This document shows, piece by piece, positions 1 to 8,052 of a DNA stretch of 64,000 nt. Positions within the stretch are counted from its first letter, which is position 1. Each line of letters begins with the position of its first letter. The notes beneath the pieces were generated by a model. It was not told where the DNA came from, did no database searches, and saw only the letters and a program-made list of their open reading frames with translations. The position numbers were made by a program, and so were the translations under genes. The DNA is from Pseudomonas ekonensis (GTDB lineage Bacteria > Pseudomonadota > Gammaproteobacteria > Pseudomonadales > Pseudomonadaceae). The stretch covers positions 620,001 to 684,000 of the forward strand of contig NZ_JAHSTS010000002.1 of NCBI RefSeq assembly GCF_019145435.1. The letters are read 5' to 3'.

Positions 1-615
1 GCGGTACTGAGCCTGTCGCCGGAGCGCTTCGTCAAGGTCAGCCAGCGTCAGGTGGAGACCCGGCCGATCAAGGGCACCCGCCCCCGCGGCGCGACCCCGG
101 CCGAAGATGCCGCCAATGCCGCCGAACTGCTGGCCAGCCCCAAGGACCGCGCAGAAAACCTGATGATCGTCGACCTGCTGCGCAACGACCTGGGCCGCAC
201 CTGCCGCACCGGGTCGGTGCGGGTGCCGGAGCTGTTCAGCCTGGAAAGCTATCCGAATGTGCACCACCTGGTCAGCAGCGTGACCGGCGAGCTGGCGGAC
301 GGCCGCGATGCGCTGGACCTGATCGCCGGCAGCTTCCCCGGCGGTTCGATCACCGGCGCGCCGAAGATCCGCTCGATGCAGATCATCGACGAACTGGAAC
401 CGACCCGGCGCGGCCTGTACTGCGGCTCGTTGCTGTATCTGGACGTGCGCGGCGAGATGGACAGTTCCATCGCCATCCGCAGCCTGCTGGTCAAGGACGG
501 GCAGGTGTGCTGCTGGGGCGGCGGCGGGATCGTCGCCGACTCGGACTGGCAGGCGGAATACCAGGAGTCGATCACCAAGGTGAAGGTCCTGCTCGATACC
601 TTGCAGAGCCTCTGA
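1..615 (+). CDS. pabB: Aminodeoxychorismate synthase component I, C-terminal part (partial)
   Basis: The gene begins before the window and the frame is open from base 1. PabB adds ammonia to chorismate to make 4-amino-4-deoxychorismate for folate synthesis in the cytoplasm, with glutamine hydrolysis by PabA. The visible part is the conserved chorismate-binding core: SPERF followed by TRPIKGTRPR, then PGGSITGAPK and the CGGGGIVADS-like end with Trp-Gly-Gly-Gly-Gly. These blocks are shared with TrpE and isochorismate synthases. The thrH-cysH neighbours match the pabB locus of other pseudomonads, which favours PabB over TrpE. A strong inverted repeat follows the stop codon within a few bases. 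Confidence 0.93.
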   Translation, partial: AVLSLSPERFVKVSQRQVETRPIKGTRPRGATPAEDAANAAELLASPKDRAENLMIVDLLRNDLGRTCRTGSVRVPELFSLESYPNVHHLVSSVTGELADGRDALDLIAGSFPGGSITGAPKIRSMQIIDELEPTRRGLYCGSLLYLDVRGEMDSSIAIRSLLVKDGQVCCWGGGGIVADSDWQAEYQESITKVKVLLDTLQSL

Positions 616-620
616 GCGGT

Positions 621-648
621 GTGGCGAGGGAGCAAGCTCCCTCGCCAC
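621..648. repeat. Perfect inverted repeat (REP-like) between pabB and thrH
   Basis: Two 13-base arms beginning GTGGCGAGGGAGC are separated by only two bases and pair perfectly. There is no T-run on either side, so it resembles the palindromic core of Pseudomonas REP elements more than a classical terminator. It lies between two convergent genes and may still act as a bidirectional 3' mRNA barrier. Confidence 0.7.
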
Positions 649-656
649 AATAGGCC

Positions 657-1274
657 TTACAGGCTCAAGTCCCGGTTCGACGCCTTGAGGAACTCCTGCT
701 TCAGTTCGGCAAAGCTGTGCACCGCCGGGAACTGAGGGAACTCGCGGATGACGTTGTCCGGCGCATGGAACAGGATCCCCGCGTCCGCCTCACCCAGCAT
801 GCTGGTGTCGTTGTAGGAATCGCCGGCGGCGATCACCCGGTAATACAGGCTCTTGAAGGCCAGCACCGACTGGCGCTTGGGATCTTTCTGACGCAACTGG
901 TAGCCGGTGACCCGCCCGCTGTCGTCGGTGACCAGACGGTGGCAGAGCAAAGTCGGGAAGCCCAGCTGACGCATCAGCGGCTGGGAAAACTCATAGAAGG
1001 TGTCCGACAGGATCACCACCTGGAAACGCTCGCGCAGCCAGTCGACGAATTCCGCCGCGCCTTCCAGCGGCTTGAGGGTGGCGATCACTTCCTGGATGTC
1101 CGAGAGCTTGAGGCCATGCTCGTCGAGGATCCGCAGGCGTTGCTTCATCAGCACGTCATAGTCGGGGATGTCCCGGGTGGTGGCCTTGAGCGATTCGATA
1201 CCGGTTTTTTCGGCGAAGGCGATCCAGATTTCCGGCACCAGCACCCCTTCAAGATCAAGACAGGCAATTTCCAC
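657..1274 (-). CDS. thrH: Phosphoserine phosphatase / homoserine phosphotransferase ThrH
   Basis: This 205-residue HAD-superfamily enzyme moves phosphate from phosphoserine to homoserine or water, linking serine and threonine synthesis. The nucleophile motif is DLEGVL at residues 7-12, motif II is ILSDTF, and motif III-IV is GDSYND with its metal-binding Asp residues. Length and sequence fit Pseudomonas ThrH almost end to end from memory. It converges on pabB and is divergent from cysH. The start MEIACLD is the only sensible ATG. Confidence 0.93.
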   Translation of the reverse strand: MEIACLDLEGVLVPEIWIAFAEKTGIESLKATTRDIPDYDVLMKQRLRILDEHGLKLSDIQEVIATLKPLEGAAEFVDWLRERFQVVILSDTFYEFSQPLMRQLGFPTLLCHRLVTDDSGRVTGYQLRQKDPKRQSVLAFKSLYYRVIAAGDSYNDTSMLGEADAGILFHAPDNVIREFPQFPAVHSFAELKQEFLKASNRDLSL

Positions 1275-1438
1275 GACGACACTCCGTTTTTTAATGTTTA
1301 TCGGGCCGAGCGACCCCGAACTCTAGCCGCTCGCCCCCGGCCGCGCAACGCAGAGCGCGCCCCGGCGGGCCGCGCTTTTTGTTACCATCGGCGCCACATA
1401 GAGCGCCCAGCGCCACCGACCTGTAGGAAGCCGCCCTG

Positions 1439-2173
1439 ATGAGTGCAACGTTCGACATCGTGGAACTCGCCACGACCTATGCCAGCAAATCCCCGCAGGA
1501 CATCCTGAAGCTCGCCTTCGCCGAGTTCGGCGACGACCTGTGGATATCCTTCAGCGGCGCCGAGGACGTGGTGCTGGTGGACATGGCCTGGAAGCTGAAC
1601 AAGAACGTCAAGGTGTTCAGCCTCGACACCGGCCGCCTTCACCCGGAGACCTACCGCTTCATCGATCAGGTGCGCGACTTCTACAAGATCGACATCGACA
1701 TCGTCTCGCCGGACTACACGAAACTGGAACCGTTCGTGAAGGAAAAAGGCCTGTTCAGCTTCTACAAGGACGGCCACGGCGAGTGCTGCGGCATCCGCAA
1801 GATCGAACCGCTGCGGCGCAAGCTGTCCGGCGTCAAGGCCTGGGCCACCGGCCAGCGCCGAGACCAGAGCCCCGGCACCCGCAGTGCAGTGGCGGTCATG
1901 GAGATCGACTCGGCCTTCTCCACACCGGAGCGCGTCCTGTACAAGTTCAACCCGCTGGCGCAGATGACCAGCGAGGAGATCTGGGGCTACATCCGCATGC
2001 TGGAACTGCCCTACAACAGCCTGCACGAGCGCGGCTTCATCAGCATCGGCTGCGAGCCCTGCACCCGCCCCGTGCTGCCGAACCAGCACGAGCGCGAAGG
2101 CCGCTGGTGGTGGGAGGAAGCGACCCAAAAGGAATGCGGGCTGCACGCGGGGAACATCATCAGCAAGGCGTAA
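1439..2173 (+). CDS. cysH: Assimilatory adenylyl-sulfate (APS) reductase
   Basis: The 244-residue protein reduces activated sulfate to sulfite with thioredoxin in cysteine synthesis. Cys116-Cys117 and Cys205/Cys208 are the four ligands of the [4Fe-4S] cluster that marks the APS-using bacterial and plant type and is absent from E. coli PAPS reductase. Cys233 in the ECGLH motif is the catalytic cysteine that forms the thiosulfonate intermediate. The P-loop-like SFSGAEDVV at about 37-45 binds the nucleotide. A Shine-Dalgarno-like TAGGAAG lies eight bases before the ATG. It is divergent from thrH. Confidence 0.95.
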   Translation: MSATFDIVELATTYASKSPQDILKLAFAEFGDDLWISFSGAEDVVLVDMAWKLNKNVKVFSLDTGRLHPETYRFIDQVRDFYKIDIDIVSPDYTKLEPFVKEKGLFSFYKDGHGECCGIRKIEPLRRKLSGVKAWATGQRRDQSPGTRSAVAVMEIDSAFSTPERVLYKFNPLAQMTSEEIWGYIRMLELPYNSLHERGFISIGCEPCTRPVLPNQHEREGRWWWEEATQKECGLHAGNIISKA

Positions 2174-2252
2174 CGCCTTTCGCCGGCACGCTGGCTCCCA
2201 CAGTGGTTTGGGGGTGGCGGCCGATCCCGAGTACATCCGCGATATCTGTGTG

Positions 2253-2335
2253 AGCTAGCTTGCTAGCGATAGCGGCCTGTCAGCCACCGGAGATGCCGGC
2301 CTTAGCGACCCAATCGCTGGCAAGCCAGCTCCTGC
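2253..2335. repeat. REPIN-like pair of inverted REP sequences
   Basis: The left half has the pattern of an A/GCTAGCTTGCTAGCGAT palindrome followed by the TAGCGG...TGTCAG string common in P. fluorescens REPs. The right half reads CGCTGGCAAGCCAGCTCCTG, the same kind of element inverted. Two REPs facing each other over a short spacer form a REPIN. It lies just after cysH and probably ends that transcription unit. Confidence 0.7.
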
Positions 2336-2353
2336 CGAACTGCACCAGCCAAA

Positions 2354-2365
2354 ATGTGTACACAT
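2354..2365. promoter_or_regulatory. 12-bp perfect palindrome ATGTGTACACAT
   Basis: A perfect palindrome with a central TGTGTACACA. A related half-site, TGTGCAC, recurs about 30 bases downstream. It may be an operator for a dimeric regulator upstream of the transporter operon. Confidence 0.4.
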
Positions 2366-2611
2366 GAATGTCACCATCCGTGCCATTTATGTGTGCACTT
2401 TTCGTTTCCGCGCCCTGAAAAGTTACACCCGACGCTTCACCGCCCTCCTTCCATTCCCCCTCAAAATCCCCGGCGAAAAAATTTACCTGTTCAAACGGTC
2501 AATTTATATCGCCTCCATTTCAGTCACTTATCGCGCATCGATAACTTTTCGAAATGAGCGACGCCGCGCATAGATCTGCGACTGGCACGCATCTGGCTTA
2601 AGTGCATGCAT

Positions 2612-2627
2612 GTTTTGTATACAAAAC
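2612..2627. promoter_or_regulatory. 16-bp perfect palindrome, GntR-type operator candidate
   Basis: GTTTTGTATACAAAAC is perfectly symmetric. TTGTATACAA-like palindromes are typical targets of FadR/GntR-family repressors. It lies about 170 bases before the transporter start, where an operator would be expected. No GntR gene is in the window, so the regulator would be encoded elsewhere. Confidence 0.5.
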
Positions 2628-2794
2628 TATTCAAGACATACACACACTTTCGATCCGCACGCCTGAAGCGCCCTATCCCGTACAGGCTGCAGACGCCCCA
2701 TCACCAGTGATGCCTCACTGGCCGCGACGAAGATTTGTCGAGCCCCAACGCTCATGCACAGTCATCGCGGCCCGGACATCAGGAGCCTGCCGGA

Positions 2795-4333
2795 ATGCGT
2801 ACAAGTCTCTCCAACAACATCGCGCTGAATCTGCCCGCCGTTTCCCCCGACCGAACCGTGACCGATGACGATGCCGCTGAACCGCTGCAACTGAGCCCGC
2901 GCCTGCACAACCGCGACCTGGCGCCGACCAAGGCCGAAGGCCGGCGCTGGGGCCGCTACAGCATCTTCGCCCTGTGGACCAACGATGTGCACAACATCGC
3001 CAACTACTCCTTCGCCATCGGCCTGTACGCCATGGGTCTGGGCGGCTGGCAGATTCTGCTGTCGCTGGGCATCGGCGCGACGCTGGTGTACTTCTTCATG
3101 AACCTGTCCGGCTACATGGGGCAGAAGACCGGCGTGCCCTTTCCGGTCATCAGCCGGATCAGCTTCGGCATCCACGGGGCACAGATTCCGGCCCTGATCC
3201 GGGCGGTGATCGCCATCGCCTGGTTCGGCATCCAGACCTACCTCGCCTCGGTGGTGTTCCGCGTGCTGCTCACGGCGATCCATCCGGGCTTCGCCGACTA
3301 CGATCACGATTCGATCCTCGGCCTGTCGAGCCTGGGCTGGGTGTGCTTCGTGGCGATCTGGCTGGTGCAACTGACGATCCTGGCCTACGGCATGGAAATG
3401 GTGCGGCGCTACGAAGCCTTCGCCGGCCCGGTCATCCTGCTGACCGTCGCCTGCCTCGCCGCGTGGATGTACACACAGGCCGGCGCGACCGTCGCCTGGT
3501 CGATCCGCGAGCCGCTGACCGGCGCCGAGATGTGGCGCAACATCTTCGCCGGCGGCGCGCTGTGGCTGGCGATCTACGGCACGCTGATCCTCAACTTCTG
3601 CGACTTCGCCCGCTCCTCGCCGTGCCGCAAGACCATCAAGGTCGGCAATTTCTGGGGGTTGCCGGTCAACATCCTGGTGTTCGCCGGCATCACCGTGCTG
3701 CTGTGCGGCGCGCAGTTCCAGATCAACGGGAAGATCATCGAAAGCCCGACCGAAATCATCGCCTCGATCCCGAACACCTTCTTCCTGGTGCTCGGCTGCC
3801 TGGCGTTCCTGATCGTCACCGTGGCGGTGAACATCATGGCCAACTTCGTCGCCCCGGCCTTCGTGCTCAGCAACCTGGCGCCCAAGTACCTGACCTTCCG
3901 CCGCGCCGGTCTGATCAGCGCCACCCTCGCCGTGCTGATCCTGCCGTGGAACCTCTACAACAGCCCGTTGGTGATCGTGTACTTCCTGTCGGGCCTGGGC
4001 GCCCTGCTAGGCCCGCTGTACGGGGTGATCATGGTCGACTACTGGCTGATCCGCAAAGGCCGGATCCACGTACCGCAGCTCTACAGCGAACACCCTGCCG
4101 GGGCCTATTACTACAGCCGCGGGGTCAATCTCCGCGCCGTGGCGGCGTTCATTCCTGCGGCGCTGATCGCCATCGTCCTGGCGCTGGTGCCGGGCTTCCA
4201 CAGCATTTCGCCGTTCTCCTGGCTGACCGGCGCCGGCATCGCCGCACTGCTCTACCTGATCATCGCCCAGCGCCAGCCGCACTACGCCGACGTCAGCGGC
4301 GAGGCCATCGCCGTCGACAACGTCAGCCACTGA
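2795..4333 (+). CDS. NCS1-family nucleobase/allantoin/hydantoin:cation symporter
   Basis: The 512-residue product has about twelve hydrophobic segments and the conserved NCS1 N-terminus: NRDLAPT, then RRWGRYSIFALWTNDVHN, where the TND helix contacts substrate. Family members import purines, cytosine, allantoin or hydantoins with a cation. I chose the ATG at MRTSLSNN because AGGAG lies nine bases before it; a TTG start 20 codons upstream is possible but weaker. The next gene is an Asp/Glu/hydantoin racemase homologue, suggesting that a hydantoin- or allantoin-like compound is imported and isomerised. The substrate cannot be read from the sequence. Confidence 0.88.
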   Translation: MRTSLSNNIALNLPAVSPDRTVTDDDAAEPLQLSPRLHNRDLAPTKAEGRRWGRYSIFALWTNDVHNIANYSFAIGLYAMGLGGWQILLSLGIGATLVYFFMNLSGYMGQKTGVPFPVISRISFGIHGAQIPALIRAVIAIAWFGIQTYLASVVFRVLLTAIHPGFADYDHDSILGLSSLGWVCFVAIWLVQLTILAYGMEMVRRYEAFAGPVILLTVACLAAWMYTQAGATVAWSIREPLTGAEMWRNIFAGGALWLAIYGTLILNFCDFARSSPCRKTIKVGNFWGLPVNILVFAGITVLLCGAQFQINGKIIESPTEIIASIPNTFFLVLGCLAFLIVTVAVNIMANFVAPAFVLSNLAPKYLTFRRAGLISATLAVLILPWNLYNSPLVIVYFLSGLGALLGPLYGVIMVDYWLIRKGRIHVPQLYSEHPAGAYYYSRGVNLRAVAAFIPAALIAIVLALVPGFHSISPFSWLTGAGIAALLYLIIAQRQPHYADVSGEAIAVDNVSH

Positions 4334-4341
4334 ACCTTCCG

Positions 4342-4361
4342 GCGGCCCGCCGACGGGCCGC
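4342..4361 (+). other. Intercistronic hairpin between transporter and racemase genes
   Basis: A perfect 8-bp stem (GCGGCCCG and its complement) with a four-base loop lies nine bases after the transporter stop codon. There is no T-run, so it looks like an mRNA-stabilising or attenuating hairpin rather than a terminator. The racemase is probably co-transcribed. Confidence 0.5.
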
Positions 4362-4387
4362 AGCACCCACCGCAATAAGGACTTTCC

Positions 4388-5116
4388 ATGCGCATTCTCG
4401 TGGTCAACGTCAACACCACCGAATCCATCACCCAGGCCATCGCCCGCTCCGCCCAGGCGGTCGCCGCCCCCGGCACTGAAATCGTCGGCCTGACCCCGTA
4501 CTTCGGCGCCGACTCGGTCGAAGGCAATTTCGAAAGCTACCTGGCCGCCCTCGCCGTGATGGATCGGGTGATGGCCTACGACCAGCCGTTCGACGCCGTG
4601 ATCCAGGCCGGCTACGGCGAACACGGCCGCGAAGGCCTGCAGGAGCTGCTCAACGTGCCGGTGGTGGACATCACCGACGCCGCCGCCAGCACCGCGATGT
4701 ACCTGGGCCACGCGTACTCGGTGGTCACCACCCTGGACCGCACCGTGCCGCTGATCGAGGACCGGCTCAAGCTGTCGGGCCTGTGGGACCGCTGCGCCTC
4801 AGTGCGGGCCAGCGGCCTGGCGGTGCTGGAGCTGGAGCACGAGCCGCAGCGCGCAGTGGAGGCCATTGTCCGCCAGGCCGAGCTGGCGGTGACCCAGGAC
4901 AGGGCCGAAGTCATCTGCCTGGGCTGCGGCGGCATGGCCGGGCTCGACGAGCAGATCCGCCAGCGCACCGGCGTACCGGTGGTGGACGGCGTGACCGCGG
5001 CGGTGACGGTCGCCGAATCGCTGGTGCGGCTGGGGCTGTCGACGTCCAAGGTGCGCACCTATGCGACGCCGCGGCCGAAGACCATCATTGGCTGGGGCGG
5101 GCGGTTCGGCCGCTAG
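4388..5116 (+). CDS. Asp/Glu/hydantoin racemase family protein
   Basis: The 242-residue protein has the N-terminal MRILVVNVNTT of the family, where Asn-Pro-Asn/Asn-x-Asn binds substrate, and the second catalytic-cysteine block CLGCGGM around Cys178/Cys180. Classical members use two cysteines to invert a stereocentre. Here the first-cysteine position is GYGEHG at 75-80, with no cysteine. It may therefore be a divergent subfamily, for example a decarboxylase- or isomerase-like member, or a one-base enzyme. It sits 54 bases after the NCS1 transporter and shares its transcription unit. Hydantoin or allantoin racemase is the nearest family function, but the reaction is not proven. Confidence 0.8.
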   Translation: MRILVVNVNTTESITQAIARSAQAVAAPGTEIVGLTPYFGADSVEGNFESYLAALAVMDRVMAYDQPFDAVIQAGYGEHGREGLQELLNVPVVDITDAAASTAMYLGHAYSVVTTLDRTVPLIEDRLKLSGLWDRCASVRASGLAVLELEHEPQRAVEAIVRQAELAVTQDRAEVICLGCGGMAGLDEQIRQRTGVPVVDGVTAAVTVAESLVRLGLSTSKVRTYATPRPKTIIGWGGRFGR

Positions 5117-5181
5117 ACCGCGTCATCGTTCGTCGCCGGCAGGCGGGATCCCACATTCGGATCGCCTCCCACCCTGTGAGA

Positions 5182-5195
5182 GCCAGCCGGCTGGC
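5182..5195. repeat. Degenerate REP core palindrome
   Basis: GCCAGCCGGCTGGC is a perfect 14-bp palindrome preceded by a CCTGTGAGA string, the usual outline of a Pseudomonas REP. It lies between the racemase and the convergent LysR gene. Confidence 0.45.
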
Positions 5196-5225
5196 GATCG
5201 GCCGTGCCTGGGTTCCGAACCAGGC

Positions 5226-6149
5226 TCACACAGCACTGAACCGCTGCGCCAGCCCCTGCCCGGCGAACCGCTCGATGATGAAATCGACGAACGCCCGGGT
5301 CTTGCCCGGCAGCAGCCTGTGCTCGGCGTAATAGATGGAAATGTTGCCGTCGTCGACGTACCAGTCCGGCAGCACCCGCCGCAGCGTGCCGGCCTCCAGG
5401 TACGGCACGGCGAACGGCATGCTCACCAGCGCAATTCCCAGCCCTTGCATCGCCGTGGCGCAGGCCGCTTCGGAATCGCTCATGGTCATGCGTGCCTTGA
5501 GGGTCAGCGGGCTGTGCTGACGGTTGCGGTGGGTCAGCTGCCAGGAGCGCACCCGGCCGGTCTGCGGCGAGCGGATCAGGATCCCGTCGTGGTCCGCCAG
5601 ATCCTCCGGCCCCTGGATCACGGCGTGCCTGTCCAGATAATCCGCTGCGGCCACCAACACCCGATGCGCCGGGGTCAACCGGCGGGCGACCACACCTTGG
5701 GGCAACTCGAAGCCGCCGCCGATCGCCGCATCGAACCCCTGCCCGATCAGGTCGACCTGACGGTTATCGAAATGCCAGTCCGGACTGATCGCCGGAAACC
5801 GCCGCAGGAACTCCCCCAGCAGCGGCACGATGTACAGCCGTCCGAACACCGTGCCCATGCTGACCTTCAGCGTGCCGGCCGGTTGCCCGCCGGCGCTGGC
5901 CAGGTTGGCGACGGCGTTCTGGATGGTGGTGAGGCTGGCGCCGACTTCACTCAGGAACAGCTGCCCCGCTTCGGTCAGCGTCAGGCTGCGGGTGCTGCGC
6001 TGGAACAGCCGCACCCCCAGGCGCGCCTCCAGTTTCGCCACACTCTTGCCGACCGCCGCCGGCGTCAGGCTCAGGCGCCGGGCGGCCTCGGCGAAGCTGC
6101 CGACCTCGGCGCTGCGGACAAAGCATTCGATACTGCTGAAGGTTTCCAT
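5226..6149 (-). CDS. LysR-family transcriptional regulator
   Basis: An N-terminal winged helix-turn-helix (FVRSAEVGSFAEAARRL, then TPAAVGKSVAKLE) is followed by the periplasmic-binding-like effector domain typical of LTTRs; the total is about 307 residues. I chose the METFSSIECF start, which aligns with the usual LysR N-terminus; 15 codons upstream are also open but unlike the family. It is divergent from the SDR gene with about 125 bases between them, the classic layout in which the regulator controls its neighbour. The AT-rich ATAAACTTTTGGTTTA stretch just before the start is a plausible binding region. Confidence 0.88.
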   Translation of the reverse strand: METFSSIECFVRSAEVGSFAEAARRLSLTPAAVGKSVAKLEARLGVRLFQRSTRSLTLTEAGQLFLSEVGASLTTIQNAVANLASAGGQPAGTLKVSMGTVFGRLYIVPLLGEFLRRFPAISPDWHFDNRQVDLIGQGFDAAIGGGFELPQGVVARRLTPAHRVLVAAADYLDRHAVIQGPEDLADHDGILIRSPQTGRVRSWQLTHRNRQHSPLTLKARMTMSDSEAACATAMQGLGIALVSMPFAVPYLEAGTLRRVLPDWYVDDGNISIYYAEHRLLPGKTRAFVDFIIERFAGQGLAQRFSAV

Positions 6150-6275
6150 GGGCATCACTATAAACTTTTGGTTTACACAGACTATAGCAACCATGGTCTA
6201 CCCTGCTCTGGGCCCGAAGCCGATACTCGGCTCCAACAACAAGGCATCCCGCCTTGAATTTTCCGGAGATCGAAC

Positions 6276-7022
6276 ATGACCACTCAAACCCTCAGCGGCA
6301 AAGTCGCTCTGATTCAAGGCGGATCCCGCGGCATCGGCGCCGCCATCGTCAAACGCCTGGCCGCCGAAGGCGTCGCCGTCGCCTTCACCTACGTCAGCTC
6401 CGCCGCCAAGGCCGAGGAACTGCAGAACAGCATCACCGCCACCGGCGGCAAGGCCCTGGCGATCAAGGCCGACAGCGCCGACGCCGGCGCCATCCGCCAC
6501 GCGGTGAGCGCCACCGTCGAAACCTTTGGCCGCCTCGACATCCTGGTCAACAACGCCGGCGTCCTTGCGGTCGCCCCGCTGGAAGACTTCAAGCTGGAAG
6601 ACTTCGACCAGACCCTGGCCATCAACGTGCGCAGCGTGTTCATCGCCACCCAGGAAGCAGCCCGGCACATGGGCGAAGGCGCCCGCGTCATCAACATCGG
6701 CAGCACCAACGCCGACCGCATGCCCTTCGCCGGCGGCGGTGTGTACGCCATGAGCAAATCCGCGCTGGTGGGCCTGACCAAAGGCCTGGCACGGGACCTG
6801 GGCCCCCGCGGCATCACCGTCAACAACGTGCAGCCGGGCCCGGTCGACACCGACATGAACCCGGCCCACGGCGACTTCGCCGACAGCCTGATCCCGCTGA
6901 TGGCCGTCGGCCGTTACGGCACCGCCGACGAGATCGCCAGTTTCGTCGCCTACCTCGCAGGCCCCGAAGCCGGTTACATCACCGGGGCCAGCCTGACCAT
7001 CGACGGCGGTTTCGGCGCCTGA
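6276..7022 (+). CDS. Short-chain dehydrogenase/reductase (SDR)
   Basis: The 248-residue classical SDR has the NAD(P)-binding GGSRGIG at 15-21, the structural NNAG at 92-95, catalytic Ser143, and Tyr157-x3-Lys161. The C-terminal SLTIDGGFGA is standard. Arg18 in the glycine motif suggests NADP(H). It resembles FabG-type 3-oxoacyl reductases, but the substrate is unknown and the genomic context (a divergent LysR regulator) points to an inducible accessory oxidoreductase, not the housekeeping FabG. GGAG before the ATG serves as ribosome site. Confidence 0.87.
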   Translation: MTTQTLSGKVALIQGGSRGIGAAIVKRLAAEGVAVAFTYVSSAAKAEELQNSITATGGKALAIKADSADAGAIRHAVSATVETFGRLDILVNNAGVLAVAPLEDFKLEDFDQTLAINVRSVFIATQEAARHMGEGARVINIGSTNADRMPFAGGGVYAMSKSALVGLTKGLARDLGPRGITVNNVQPGPVDTDMNPAHGDFADSLIPLMAVGRYGTADEIASFVAYLAGPEAGYITGASLTIDGGFGA

Positions 7023-7045
7023 TCCGCCCTCTTCTGCCCAGAACG

Positions 7046-7086
7046 AAAAACGCCGCCCCTCCCGGCCAGGAGGGGCGGCGTTTTTT
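7046..7086. terminator. Bidirectional rho-independent terminator
   Basis: A perfect 12-bp GC-rich stem (CGCCGCCCCTCC) with a six-base loop is flanked by five A residues on the left and six T residues on the right. It can end both the SDR gene and the convergent HAD gene. Confidence 0.92.
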
Positions 7087-7109
7087 CGTGCCCGGGCCTT
7101 ACGGGCCGG

Positions 7110-7805
7110 TCAGGCCCAGTCCAGCGCCGGCAAACCGCAGGCGCCCGGGGTGAAGGCTTTCAACGAGCGGAGAATCCCGTCGGCATGGGCGTACTTCTCA
7201 TCGGCCATGGCCGCGTCGGGAATCGCGATGGCCGTCATGCCGGCCGCCTTCGCCGCCGTCACGCCGAACGGCGAGTCCTCGAACACCAGGCAATCCTCAG
7301 GCGCCACGCCCAGGCGTCGGGCGGCGGTGAGGAAAATGTCCGGCGCAGGTTTGGCCGCACCGACTTCCGGGTCGTCGGCGGTGACGATGAAGTCGAACAG
7401 CGCGAACCAGTCGCGGTGCAAGGTGGTTTTCTGGCCGAACGACTGGCGCGAGGAACTGGTGCCCACCGCGATCGGCACATCGTGCGCCTTGAGGTGGCGG
7501 ATCAGCTCCTCGGCGCCCGGCATGGCCCGGGCGGTGGGGAAACGCTCGCGCATCAGCGGCTCGCGGATGACCAGGAACTCCTCGGCGGTGATCGGCAGGT
7601 CCAGCGCCTCGACCACATACCGCGCCAGATCCTCCGCGCCGCGACCGATGATGTTCTGCTTGACGCTCCAGTCGAAGGTCCGACCGTACCGCCCGGCGAT
7701 GATGGACGTGACCTCGGTGTAGATGCCCTCGGTGTCCAGCAGCAAACCGTCCATATCGAAAATCACGGCCTTGACCGGGCCGAACGCCTTCATCGGTGCA
7801 TTCAT
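7110..7805 (-). CDS. HAD-superfamily (subfamily IA) phosphatase
   Basis: The protein has the nucleophile motif FDMDGLLLDTE near its N-terminus, a helical cap, motif II GTSSS, motif III KPAPDIF and motif IV FEDSPFG. These define beta-phosphoglucomutase/pseudouridine-5'-phosphatase-like HAD hydrolases acting on small phosphorylated metabolites. I start it at MNAPMKAFG; a start eight codons upstream is equally open and neither ribosome site is strong. The exact substrate is not evident. It converges with the SDR gene over a shared terminator. Confidence 0.85.
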   Translation of the reverse strand: MNAPMKAFGPVKAVIFDMDGLLLDTEGIYTEVTSIIAGRYGRTFDWSVKQNIIGRGAEDLARYVVEALDLPITAEEFLVIREPLMRERFPTARAMPGAEELIRHLKAHDVPIAVGTSSSRQSFGQKTTLHRDWFALFDFIVTADDPEVGAAKPAPDIFLTAARRLGVAPEDCLVFEDSPFGVTAAKAAGMTAIAIPDAAMADEKYAHADGILRSLKAFTPGACGLPALDWA

Positions 7806-8052
7806 CACAGGATCCGTTATCAAAGACATCCCAGGCGGCTCGAACGGGCCGCTGCTCGGATCTGATTAAAGGGTTCAGCAGCATAACGAGAGCCGCGCGG
7901 ATTGGGCAACGGGCAATCTCACCGCCGGTCTGCGGGCACCCGGATCATTTAAGGAATTGCCCTACAAGCATTGCCTCCTTTCCCGGCTTATTTACTTTTC
8001 GATCCCCAGCAAAGTTCCGCGCCTATCCATTGATCTGCGCGAGTGACTGCCC

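Larger units (their letters stand above)
2174..2794. other. Long non-coding leader between cysH and the NCS1 transporter
   Basis: About 620 bases hold no convincing gene. Short open frames here lack codon bias and ribosome sites. The stretch contains a REPIN, two perfect palindromes (2354-2365 and 2612-2627) and a visibly AT-richer block around 2440-2650, so it most likely carries the promoter and operators of the transporter operon. Confidence 0.65.

Noticed and set aside
621..648. Rho-independent terminator for pabB
   Set aside because: The hairpin is perfect but lacks a T-run on either strand and has the sequence character of a REP core, so it is listed as a repeat.
2354..2868. Open frames of 60-90 codons in the leader before the NCS1 transporter
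   Set aside because: They overlap each other, lack ribosome sites and have no protein-like composition. The region is better explained as regulatory DNA.
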